From Amarolinea aalborgensis (lineage in GTDB: Bacteria; Chloroflexota; Anaerolineae; SSC4; Amarolineaceae): 58,361 nt of DNA. Every line of letters starts with the position of its first letter. The first letter of the stretch is position 1. The notes beneath the pieces are model-generated. The model saw only the letters and a list, made by a program, of their open reading frames with translations, made no database searches and was not told the DNA's origin. Shown here piece after piece: positions 26,701-35,152 of the stretch. A program made the translations under genes and the position numbers. The stretch covers positions 1-58,361 of the forward strand of contig NZ_UETR01000020.1 in assembly GCF_900491745.1 (NCBI RefSeq). Reading direction: 5' to 3'.

Positions 26701-27070
26701 CGAGCAGGGGTACGTTGAGAATGAGATAAAAAAGGGGAAAGGCGATCAAGACAGCGCCGGCGGCGAGCAGCGCCAGTCCGATCACAATGCCGATGACGCT
26801 GATCGCCAGGAGCGCGATCATAATCCGGTCATTGCTCACGCGATCGGCAAAAGCTGAATAGATGAAAATCGCGAGGATGGAGCAGATGGCGTTGATAATG
26901 AACGCCCAAGGTAAGTATTGAACCCCAATTTGGCGCAGAAAATCAGCCTCGACGATCGTCTCACCCCAGTTGATGCCAGTCAAGACAATGAACGACATCA
27001 GGTAGAGGATGAGCAGCCGCGGCCATTCGTGCGGTCGGATATTCAGCAATCTGCCCAGGACAACGATCAC
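23711..27070 (-). CDS. MFS/nucleotide-transporter-like - HEAT repeat - CNB fusion
   Basis: 1119 residues in three parts. Residues 1 to about 415 hold roughly 11-12 hydrophobic spans arranged like the ATP/ADP translocase (NTT) or MFS fold, with LTGINWGETIVEADFL in the first loop. About 430-900 is a chain of HEAT-like helical repeats (SGQVRQAALAGLENM, DDVRLQAILAMETML). About 960-1090 is a CNB domain whose phosphate cassette reads YFGEITLFDNSPHTAS, where the Arg that contacts the cyclic phosphate is His. GTG start 27070 has AGGA upstream. Similar transporter-HEAT-CNB fusions are known in bacteria but their cargo is unproven. It could be a cNMP-gated transporter, or a scaffold if the CNB is inactive. 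Confidence 0.8.
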   Translation of the reverse strand: MIVVLGRLLNIRPHEWPRLLILYLMSFIVLTGINWGETIVEADFLRQIGVQYLPWAFIINAICSILAIFIYSAFADRVSNDRIMIALLAISVIGIVIGLALLAAGAVLIAFPLFYLILNVPLLDIYNVHWATYVSSFYDTRAAKRVVPVLGTSARLAGIVAGLTIPLLNQHFAPTGIISLWMAALVVMALLTWLMPRLLHENAALTAGHPAANHDAGMTMQPRPSAAENLREGSAYIRRSVFLRWMAVSTLLFTVLLALINFRTSSILLAELKTTTAMADFIGMVSGIANLLALPIQLFLVGRIIGWFGLGNANLIFPTGTLLISGSLIFFPRLGSAALGYFNRTTFRTAFRNSTENLLYNAVPLRVKGRARAFISGLIVPIGAILGGVILLLTPLLRATGASDWALPAAMALLAIAFIVVAVVIRRQYSQAMLTLLEQEDYASLLLQHAGTLTSADPPTLARLRSKLASTTDPTLTLFLTQLLIEIGGVNAVPTVSDTIRQASDPTQRAALLNLLTAADLHHESARQLFTECLADASGQVRQAALAGLENMFGAHHSQYLSLASTLLSDADLDVRGQALPAVMASADPNLRAAASAILEEMLSSADSSQRARGMQVMGQLAAISWLPAVIRGLDDPVDDVRLQAILAMETMLPQPLTDAIARQLFASLEAHAHDVVEQVRQVALTMLGRQYTDASTRAKACSVLMLGLHDESASVQQAAVEALVQMGETALSALQPLFSASNSRQRKLAIIVATRVTPQAWAPTLMAEINDSLAQAGRLYGCWYAMTSASAQHAGLQTNGMALLQAAVREQTDERLHEIFELLAAQHHTQGIGVVETSLRAENEHTRANAAEALESLTTPAVASLVAALCDPTAAADRVMSLIESSQDSAPPTAAQAIRAIRDRSQPDYDPWLEALASFVMSHLSPPAAALLGDADSNLEQTKLAAAVRPQEATMLSLIERIIFLKEAPFFREMTINQLKVLAPACEEQRYRKDDVIFQQGEPGGVLVVIVNGQVGIEQTRRRGSSVRLATLGAHAYFGEITLFDNSPHTASAIALQDTLVLRLRREPLIALMRRHPDLALVVINVLSSRLRETNDRVGDLTRSRPRELHKLYDQFSQ

Positions 27071-27102
27071 GGCAAATAAATCCTAAACTCAACCTTACAT
27101 AC

Positions 27103-27140
27103 GAGATCAGAGATTTGAGATCAGAGACCGGAGATCAAGA
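27103..27140. repeat. Three 14-bp-phased direct repeats
   Basis: GAGATCAGAGA occurs at 27103-27113 and 27117-27127, and a variant GAGATCAAGA at 27131-27140, each 14 bases apart. The array lies 33-70 bases upstream of the transporter-HEAT-CNB start on the minus strand, a position suited to an operator or a promoter-proximal leader. It could also be a relic of a dispersed repeat. Confidence 0.7.
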
Positions 27141-27146
27141 ATCGTA

Positions 27147-27198
27147 TATAAAAAACGCTGGCCAGGCTCCCCGCAAGGTGCAGATTGGCTAGCCAGCG
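27147..27198 (-). terminator. Terminator after the MinD-like gene
   Basis: Read on the minus strand, CGCTGGC (27198-27192) pairs with GCCAGCG (27162-27156) across a 29-base loop and is followed by TTTTTTATA. It lies 36 bases beyond the stop codon of the MinD-like gene. It should separate that gene from the transporter-HEAT-CNB gene, which then needs its own promoter near the direct repeats. Confidence 0.7.
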
Positions 27199-27233
27199 CT
27201 CAGGAATTGCAGGACGCCAGGTCGAGCAATCGG

Positions 27234-27983
27234 TCAAACGTCCAACATGCCCGCAATTTGCTGATAGAGGGCCGTCATGGGATGATTGGGGTAGCGGATG
27301 ACGAAGATGCCCTCGCTGGCCAGTGTCATCATCTCGTCCGAGTGGGGGAGGACGGCGGCCACCGGGCAATTGAAGGTGCGTTCGACGCGCGCTTTGACAT
27401 CGTTCGGATTCCAAATGGGCGGCGCCTTATTGACAACCAACAGCATGTGCGGCACATCGAGTTTCTTCGCCACTTCGACTGTGACCGCGGTGCCCTGGTA
27501 GTCCTGCGAGTCTGGGCGCATGATGAGCACCAACGCGTCAGAAATGGCGATCGAGAGCAGCGTTTCTTCGTTGAGGCCGGGATGGGTGTCAATCATCAGA
27601 ACGTCTAGCTTCAACTCTTCCATCAAACGCTGGTAGCCATCATTGAGCAAACCGACATCATAACCTTCACGCAGCACGCGGGCAATATCGCTGGCCTTCA
27701 TGCTGGAGGGGATCAAGAAGATCTGCCCGGCGATTTTTTTGCCTAAGCGGGAACTGACGTCAATGGCTGCGTCTTCGATATTGCAGTTGCCCCACAGGTA
27801 ATCATTGAGCGAATGCACGACGTCGCCTTCTTGGAGACCAAACAAAACATGGATGCCAGGAGAGTGGATATCGGTGTCAACGACGCCGACGCGCTTGCCA
27901 CTCATCGCCAGCACCGCGCTCAGATTGGCCGTTGTATTCGACTTGCCAGTGCCGCCTCGGAAAGAGTGAACAGAGATAATCAT
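27234..27983 (-). CDS. MinD/ParA-family ATPase
   Basis: 249 residues with the deviant-Walker ATPase fold. The P-loop is FRGGTGKSN (8-16), VVDTDIHSPGIHVLFG is the A' region, and DVLMIDTHPGLNEET is Walker B with switch II. The signature lysine of KGGxGKT, which reaches across the dimer in MinD/ParA, is Arg9 here. No C-terminal amphipathic membrane-targeting helix is obvious. It has its own promoter (28105-28132) and terminator. Relatives beside FHA/STAS regulators include CpaE- and BldD-like partners, but the role here (positioning, or a switch in the partner-switching set) is not known. Confidence 0.85.
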   Translation of the reverse strand: MIISVHSFRGGTGKSNTTANLSAVLAMSGKRVGVVDTDIHSPGIHVLFGLQEGDVVHSLNDYLWGNCNIEDAAIDVSSRLGKKIAGQIFLIPSSMKASDIARVLREGYDVGLLNDGYQRLMEELKLDVLMIDTHPGLNEETLLSIAISDALVLIMRPDSQDYQGTAVTVEVAKKLDVPHMLLVVNKAPPIWNPNDVKARVERTFNCPVAAVLPHSDEMMTLASEGIFVIRYPNHPMTALYQQIAGMLDV

Positions 27984-28040
27984 AACGACCCGCCTTCTCA
28001 GTTCGGATTTTTATTTTCTTGCAGCATAACCAGACCAACA

Positions 28041-28057
28041 GCGCCTACCGTAGGCGC
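28041..28057. other. Palindromic hairpin in the MinD-like gene leader
   Basis: GCGCCTA (28041-28047) and TAGGCGC (28051-28057) flank CCG, in the predicted 5' untranslated region. The ten bases CCGTAGGCGC also occur at 35098-35107 in another intergenic hairpin, hinting at a dispersed element. Confidence 0.6.
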
Positions 28058-28104
28058 AGCAGCTATCGCGAAGCCTGGTTTCAAGCATGCTGGAAGTGTG
28101 TATT

Positions 28105-28132
28105 ATTGTAGCACACCCCACCCGATCGTCAA
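28105..28132 (-). promoter_or_regulatory. Sigma70-type promoter for the MinD-like gene
   Basis: On the minus strand TTGACG (28132-28127) and TACAAT (28110-28105) are separated by 16 bases. This is a near-consensus pair and the best promoter I find in the window. Transcription would start near 28098 and give an untranslated leader of about 115 bases before the ATG at 27983. Confidence 0.7.
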
Positions 28133-28220
28133 CAACGGGTTCTGGCGCGCGTGCACATGACGTTCGAGACGTGCGACGGCCGTTCGCCACGGCGATGGGG
28201 GTTGCGCAGGTTCGAGGTCA

Positions 28221-29489
28221 TCAGCCGGCTCTGCCCTCCTCCATCGGCAGCATGCGGCGCACGATCACGATGGTGATGTCATCGAATTGAACAGCATCGG
28301 CAATGTGGTTGCGCAGCGTGTTGTCTATGCGCTCAAGCAGGCTGGTCGCGGAAGCGGCTGGCGTCGTTAACAGCTCGCGCAAGCGCCTATCCGTGTATTG
28401 CGCCCCGGCCGGGTCACGCGCGTCGGGCACGCCATCGGTGTACATGACCAGGGTGTCGCCAGGTTCAAGCTGCGCTTCCCCCGTCCGAAAATCGGTCTGC
28501 GCCATCATCCCAACCGCCATTCCGGTTGGCTTGAGCACCGCTTTCAGGGCGCCATCTGCGCCCACGATATACGGCGGATTATGGCCGCCGTTGATATAGA
28601 CCAACCCACCGGTCATTGGATCGAGCACCGCGAAGAACATGGTGGCAAACATGTTGAGATCGGAGTGATTCTCCATGATGTAGTTATTGGTCAGGAGCAC
28701 CGCGTTTTTCAAGGCTGTGGCGCCGATCGCAGGTAAGCCGCGGCGGCCTGGGCGCGCGCTGACCGGGGCCGGGCCGTCGCTCAAGAGTGAATCTACCAGG
28801 TTCAGGCTGTAATTCTGCTGTGCAAAGGCGCGCGTCAGGCTGCGGCTGAGCGCCATGAACAGCGCCGCGCCCACGCCCTTGTCGCACACATCGGCAATGA
28901 CAATGCCGATGCGCCGTCCCTGGGTCAGGGTAAAAATGTCATACCAGTCGCCCGCGACTTCGCGCGCCGGATGCAAGCAGGCAGCCAACTGCCAGCCCTT
29001 GGGCTGCGGCACTTCCTTGGGCAAGAAATCGCTCTGGAAGCGCCGCGCGATCGCCACATCATTGAGCACCTTCTCACGCTTGAGTCGCTCACGCTCTTCG
29101 ATGCGGCGCTGACGCACCCCCAGGTAATCGGTTAGCTGCACCTTCAGCAGCGACGGTGAGAACGGCTCCGGCAGATAGTCGTCTGCGCCCAGGGCCAGAC
29201 AAGCTTCCACGCCCTCGGTCGTTTGCCCGGACGTCAGCATGAGTACAATAATGCTGCTCAGCTCCTCGTCCACCTTGAGCTGTTTGATGACATACGCGCT
29301 GGTCACGTCTGGCAGATTGATCTGCAGAAGCATCAGCTCTGGCTTCTCGGCTTTGGCTAAGGCCAGTCCGTGCTGCCCTGATTCGGCCAGCAGCGCGCCA
29401 TAGCCAAGCGCCTCCAAACGGCGCGCCAACGTGGCGCGTCGCAGCGGACTATCATCAATGACTAACACTCGTGCAGATTGGATTAGCAC
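28221..29489 (-). CDS. PP2C (SpoIIE-type) phosphatase with degenerate receiver domain
   Basis: 422 residues: receiver-like domain (about 5-125), coiled-coil linker (about 130-155) and PP2C/SpoIIE phosphatase (about 160-415). The phosphatase keeps its metal-site motifs GDWYDIF, IADVCDKGVGAALFM, TLVMYTDGVPDA and DDITIVIV, so it should dephosphorylate Ser/Thr-phosphorylated STAS proteins. In the receiver the acidic pair (IDDS) is kept. The phosphoacceptor Asp is Gln56 (LMLLQINLPD) and the conserved Lys is Glu (YLPEPFSP), so it probably cannot be phosphorylated in the normal way. It heads the partner-switching group with the RsbW-like and STAS genes just upstream. Confidence 0.9.
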   Translation of the reverse strand: MLIQSARVLVIDDSPLRRATLARRLEALGYGALLAESGQHGLALAKAEKPELMLLQINLPDVTSAYVIKQLKVDEELSSIIVLMLTSGQTTEGVEACLALGADDYLPEPFSPSLLKVQLTDYLGVRQRRIEERERLKREKVLNDVAIARRFQSDFLPKEVPQPKGWQLAACLHPAREVAGDWYDIFTLTQGRRIGIVIADVCDKGVGAALFMALSRSLTRAFAQQNYSLNLVDSLLSDGPAPVSARPGRRGLPAIGATALKNAVLLTNNYIMENHSDLNMFATMFFAVLDPMTGGLVYINGGHNPPYIVGADGALKAVLKPTGMAVGMMAQTDFRTGEAQLEPGDTLVMYTDGVPDARDPAGAQYTDRRLRELLTTPAASATSLLERIDNTLRNHIADAVQFDDITIVIVRRMLPMEEGRAG

Positions 29490-29527
29490 GCGTAAGCGTC
29501 TCCTTTTGGCATTTCTCTCGCTGCCCG

Positions 29528-29977
29528 CTATGACGCGGACGCAGCCGCGTCTGACGACGTCGGCGCCGCGCGCTTGACGACAAAGATATTGCGATTACGA
29601 TCATCAATGCGCTCGTATAGAAACTTGTCGGTGCCTTGGATGGCCAGGTAGACGCCAAGACCGCCAATGTCTCGACGTTCCAACGGCGAATCCAGGTTGT
29701 CTGGTGTTGGGTGCAGCAACGGATCGAAGGGCACCGCCGTGTCTTCCAGGATAATGGTTAACGAGTCGTCATGTACATGGGCGCTGACTTCGATATCACC
29801 TGACATCTGGGATCGCTCATAGCCGTAGTTGATGATGTTCGTGGCAATTTCGTCTACCGCGAGACGCAATCGGTAGCCCACACGTTTGTCTATGTTGGCC
29901 AGCGTGCATGCCTCGGTCACATAATCTCGAATCAGCTTCAGGGAAGGGAGGGCCCCCGGCACTTTCAAAGGCTGCAT
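29528..29977 (-). CDS. RsbW/SpoIIAB-like anti-sigma factor serine kinase
   Basis: 149 residues with the GHKL ATP-binding fold. The N box is AVDEIATNIINYGY (Glu43, Asn47), the G1 region is LEDTAVPFDPLLHP and the G2 loop is RRDIGGLGVYL. Family members phosphorylate a STAS antagonist and hold a partner such as a sigma factor. ATG 29977 is chosen because AGGAGA lies 6-7 bases upstream; in-frame starts further upstream add an unrelated leader. It lies 38 bases from the PP2C gene. No sigma factor gene is in the window, so the controlled partner is unknown. Confidence 0.9.
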   Translation of the reverse strand: MQPLKVPGALPSLKLIRDYVTEACTLANIDKRVGYRLRLAVDEIATNIINYGYERSQMSGDIEVSAHVHDDSLTIILEDTAVPFDPLLHPTPDNLDSPLERRDIGGLGVYLAIQGTDKFLYERIDDRNRNIFVVKRAAPTSSDAAASAS

Positions 29978-30119
29978 GGAATTTCTCCTGCGCAAAGACG
30001 AAGTTGATCGCCGGACGAGAGGACAAACGAATTCAGCCCCCACGTCCGCGATCCCAATCACCTAGTCTGCTGGTTAGTCAGGCGCAAGCATTGGGCCTGA
30101 CCAATCTCGAAGATCAGGG

Positions 30120-30154
30120 GAGAAACCCGGGCTTCTTTCGAAACCCGGGTTCTC
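30120..30154. other. CCCGGG hairpin downstream of the STAS gene
   Basis: GAGAA-A-CCCGGG (30120-30131) pairs with CCCGGG-TTCTC (30144-30154) with one bulged A and a 12-base loop. It sits directly after the STAS stop on the minus strand, with no T run. The core ACCCGGGTT recurs at 30587-30600 on the other side of the same gene. Confidence 0.6.
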
Positions 30155-30164
30155 AAGTAATCGG

Positions 30165-30503
30165 CTAGAAGGCCTCGATCACATCCGCATCATAAGTATC
30201 CACAATGATGCAGCTTTGATCGAAACCGGTCATTTCGATAGTCTCCTGCACCGATTCCTGGGGCGCTACCAGGTAGAGATCAACGTGCGCCCCCATTTTC
30301 TGACGGGCAAACACTAGAACTCGTAGGCCCGCGCTGGACATATACGTCAACTCCTGCAAAAGCAGGACCAGGCGCCGCGGATTCCAGGCGGCTGCTTCCT
30401 CAACCGCGTCCTTGAACCGACCAGCCACGCTGCCATCAAGCTCACCCACCAGGGCAACCTGGGCAATACCGTTGTTCATGCTGCTTGAAACTGTAAAAGC
30501 CAT
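30165..30503 (-). CDS. STAS-domain anti-sigma factor antagonist
   Basis: 112 residues, a complete single STAS domain of the RsbV/SpoIIAA kind. The key loop TYMSSAGLRVL includes Ser57, aligned with the serine that RsbW-type kinases phosphorylate. The usual preceding Asp is Ser. It sits upstream of the RsbW-like and PP2C genes, in the classical partner-switching order. A GGAGAAG ribosome site precedes the ATG. It is flanked on both sides by AACCCGGGTT-type palindromes. Confidence 0.92.
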   Translation of the reverse strand: MAFTVSSSMNNGIAQVALVGELDGSVAGRFKDAVEEAAAWNPRRLVLLLQELTYMSSAGLRVLVFARQKMGAHVDLYLVAPQESVQETIEMTGFDQSCIIVDTYDADVIEAF

Positions 30504-30586
30504 TGTTCTTCTCCATTCTTATCGTTTCGTCTATGAACTATGATCTTTGATCGCAGTTCAACGTCGGACAGGCGCCCGGTTTTCCG

Positions 30587-30600
30587 TGAACCCGGGTTCA
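30587..30600. other. 14-bp perfect palindrome between GlgX and STAS genes
   Basis: TGAACCCGGGTTCA reads the same on both strands. It lies 17 bases after the GlgX stop and 84 bases before the STAS start on the minus strand. It may be an operator half of a pair with 30120-30154, or one copy of a dispersed palindromic element. Confidence 0.6.
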
Positions 30601-30616
30601 TGAAAATTCTTGGTCG

Positions 30617-32731
<2,115 letters not shown>

Positions 32732-32751
32732 AGATAACTCCTTGTAAACGG

Positions 32752-33084
32752 CTACGCAAGAGCGGCGAGGCCTTCGGCCAATGTATCGAAGTGGGCAAAG
32801 AAGTCGAGGAAGCCAGTCATCTCCATGGTATCTTTGATTTCCTCCACCAGCCCCACCAAGACGACATGACCGCCATGACCCACCACGTTGCGGTAGGTTG
32901 CCAGCAGCATTCGCAAACCAGCGCTTGACATGTAGGGCACGTGACTCATATCCAGGACGAGGCGCGGATTTGATTCGGCCGCCTTCATGATCTGCGCCTG
33001 CACCTGGGGCGCGGTATTGCCGTCCACTTCACCATTTATGTCAATAATTTGGATAGACTTCTCGGTCTGAACGTTTATTTCCAT
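32752..33084 (-). CDS. Second STAS-domain anti-sigma factor antagonist
   Basis: 110 residues, one STAS domain. Motif PYMSSAGLRML with Ser54 as the likely phosphorylation site; the same MSSAGLR loop as the STAS protein at 30165-30503. AAAGGAAC stands before the ATG. It is 20 bases upstream of glgX and separated from the AGE-family gene by two large hairpins. Two antagonists for one visible kinase suggests two inputs into the switch. Confidence 0.92.
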   Translation of the reverse strand: MEINVQTEKSIQIIDINGEVDGNTAPQVQAQIMKAAESNPRLVLDMSHVPYMSSAGLRMLLATYRNVVGHGGHVVLVGLVEEIKDTMEMTGFLDFFAHFDTLAEGLAALA

Positions 33085-33108
33085 GAAAATTGTTCCTTTC
33101 CTAAGCCT

Positions 33109-33143
33109 CCCGGCGGCGCAATCTGGCGGATTGCGCCGCCGGG
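33109..33143. other. 15-bp perfect hairpin upstream of the STAS gene
   Basis: CCCGGCGGCGCAATC (33109-33123) pairs base for base with 33129-33143 over a 5-base loop. On the minus strand it ends just before the STAS ribosome-binding site, with no T run on that side (the plus strand has CTTTC). It is a strong candidate for an RNA processing or stabilising element within the operon. Confidence 0.75.
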
Positions 33144-33148
33144 CTTTC

Positions 33149-33223
33149 GAGCCAGGCGGCGCTCAGGGGCGATGATCTTCGTGGGAAAAAGAAGCATCGC
33201 CCCCAGCGCCGCGCGCCTGGCTC
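33149..33223. other. 75-nt nearly continuous inverted repeat
   Basis: Three consecutive stems stack: GAGCCAGGCG/CGCCTGGCTC, GGCGCT/AGCGCC and GGGGCGATG/CATCGCCCC, closed by an A-rich loop near 33176-33195. It lies between the AGE-family stop (33231) and the 15-bp hairpin. It could be a terminator with a long stem, a MITE/REP-like insertion or a duplex for RNase III. Confidence 0.7.
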
Positions 33224-33230
33224 CTGCCGG

Positions 33231-35051
33231 TTACTTCGTGGGCTGCACGATGACGCGCACGCGCAGGCGATCCTTCGATTCTGGCAGCTTGACGGTCAGC
33301 CCCTGGGCATCGAAATCGCTGTACGGCTCGTCATCAATCCACACTTCGCTGATGGTGATGCTGTTGGGGGGCAGGATGTCGGGCGAGACGCGCAGGATGT
33401 TGTCCTTGAAGCCGCCAGGCAGCGGCTTGAAGTACAGCGTCAGCGGCTGCTTGGTGATGAGCAGGTTGGTATAGACCTGGGCCAGGTAGCACAGCTCAAA
33501 GGAGTGATAGCCGCTCATCGAATGGCTGCCCTTGAGGCGCTCGGTGCCCATGAGGTATGGCACACCACTGGCCAACACATTGAAGTAGACCGCGCCATCG
33601 TCATGGTCAAGGAAGAAGGCGTTGTAGAAGGCCGATGATTCACGAGCAATGCGCAGATACTCCTCGTCGCCCAGCACGCCGTGCAGAATCAAGTAGGCCA
33701 GAATGCCCTGCTCCTGCTGCCACCAGGCCTTGCGATCATGGAAAGCAAAGCGGTGCAGGTCTTCGCCAGGCGCCCGGTTGCGTTCCATCACGTCATACCA
33801 ACCGCCGCGCTGCTGATCGCCGCCGACGGACGGCATGATGGCCGCAATTTTGCGAGCAAAGGCTTCATACTCTGGCTTGGGCGCTGAGCCGTACATGCGC
33901 AGCAAGTTCCAGGCGATCTTGAGGTTGTGCCCAACAACGCCGCGGTTCTGCTGCCACATGTGCGTGGAGTCGTGCGACCAATCTTCGTAGAACTTTTCCT
34001 GCACAAAGGGGCTGTGATCGTAGTCCGGGAAGTGAGCTGTGATGGTGTCGAAAGTGTATTCGAGCATCTTGCCGTAGCGCTCTTCGCCCGTTGCCAGCCA
34101 CAGGTTGATCAGATAGGCCGGCGCATGATCGCCCACCGAGTTCCAGTTCTTCTTACCGCGGTTGGGGCCGAGCGCCTCGCTGCGCGCATCCAGCGTGATC
34201 GGATCAAGATGGGAGAAATAGCCGCCCTTCTCACGGTCCAGGAAGAAGCGATCGAACAGGTCAACGGTCAACTCGGCGTCACGCAGGATGCGCGGATCAC
34301 CCGACACGCGATAGGTCTGGATGGGGCCAGCCAGCGCGTAGATCTGCTCGTACGCGGGGATGGCGTCGAAGTCGTCGCCGAATTCCGATGCAAAGACCTT
34401 CTTCTCGCGGCGTCCTTCCACGTCAATGCCGTGATACCAGTAGACGATGTTCTCATCACGGTCGTAAAAGCGCATATGGTCGCGCAGGTATTCCGTGCCG
34501 CGCTCCGCGCCTTCCAGGAAGCGATCATTGCCGGTCAGCATGTAGGCCGTGGCAAAACCGTAGACCAGGCGGGAGATCGTATCTGTTTCCTGGCGATAGC
34601 GGTCAGCTGCCTTTTCGCCGGTCAAGGTGATGTTCGTGCGGTAGTCCTTGTAGTCAATCGGCGCATCGCCAAACTGGGCGCGCGCGTAGAACTTGCCTAG
34701 CTCCCCAATCTGATGCACCCACCAGTCCTGGCGCTCGAAAACGAATTCACCCACCCGACGGCCGGGGAAGACAAGAAACTGAGCTTCGATGACATAGCCG
34801 TCGCCTTGGGGATAGAAAATGCCATAAGTGAAAACATGGCGGTCGGCTACCAGCATGTCGCGCATCTGTCCTGTGCAATCCTGGTAGGGATCGCCCAAGT
34901 TGCGCGTGAGCAAGGCGTAGGTGTTGCTCTTCAGCTTGATGTCGTAGGTGACGCCGCCGCTGGTGCGCACCGTGTAGGTATCCAGCGTGCGGTCGTACTG
35001 GGTCACATAGCCGGCAATGGTGTCCGAGAAGGTAAACTTCAACTTATCCAT
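33231..35051 (-). CDS. AGE-family (N-acylglucosamine 2-epimerase-like) sugar epimerase/isomerase
   Basis: 606 residues. The central 450 residues have the spacing and motifs of an (alpha/alpha)6 barrel of the AGE/cellobiose epimerase group: TDTISRLVYGFATAYMLTG, WNSVGDHAPAYLINLWLATG, GVVGHNLKIAWNLLRMY and AWWQQEQGILAYL. Unusual additions are an N-terminal beta-rich stretch of about 90 residues and a C-terminal beta domain of about 80 residues (LTLYFKPLPGGFKDNIL). Catalytic His residues probably lie in GHNLK and the Trp-rich motif but were not confirmed. The substrate is unknown. The neighbouring GlgX suggests storage or glucan-derived sugars. AGGAG precedes the ATG. Confidence 0.75.
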   Translation of the reverse strand: MDKLKFTFSDTIAGYVTQYDRTLDTYTVRTSGGVTYDIKLKSNTYALLTRNLGDPYQDCTGQMRDMLVADRHVFTYGIFYPQGDGYVIEAQFLVFPGRRVGEFVFERQDWWVHQIGELGKFYARAQFGDAPIDYKDYRTNITLTGEKAADRYRQETDTISRLVYGFATAYMLTGNDRFLEGAERGTEYLRDHMRFYDRDENIVYWYHGIDVEGRREKKVFASEFGDDFDAIPAYEQIYALAGPIQTYRVSGDPRILRDAELTVDLFDRFFLDREKGGYFSHLDPITLDARSEALGPNRGKKNWNSVGDHAPAYLINLWLATGEERYGKMLEYTFDTITAHFPDYDHSPFVQEKFYEDWSHDSTHMWQQNRGVVGHNLKIAWNLLRMYGSAPKPEYEAFARKIAAIMPSVGGDQQRGGWYDVMERNRAPGEDLHRFAFHDRKAWWQQEQGILAYLILHGVLGDEEYLRIARESSAFYNAFFLDHDDGAVYFNVLASGVPYLMGTERLKGSHSMSGYHSFELCYLAQVYTNLLITKQPLTLYFKPLPGGFKDNILRVSPDILPPNSITISEVWIDDEPYSDFDAQGLTVKLPESKDRLRVRVIVQPTK

Positions 35052-35097
35052 CTGTCACTCTCCTGTGATTCAATTTGCTGTGTATGGCGCTGTCTGG

Positions 35098-35117
35098 CCG
35101 TAGGCGCTAACCTACGG
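35098..35117. other. CCGTAGG hairpin between AGE-family and TMEM175 genes
   Basis: CCGTAGG (35098-35104) and CCTACGG (35111-35117) enclose CGCTAA. Ten bases of it match the hairpin at 28048-28057. It lies in the 101-base gap between two minus-strand genes. Confidence 0.6.
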
Positions 35118-35152
35118 TGAGCGTGCGTTTGGTTGTGGTCGTTGATGCCACG

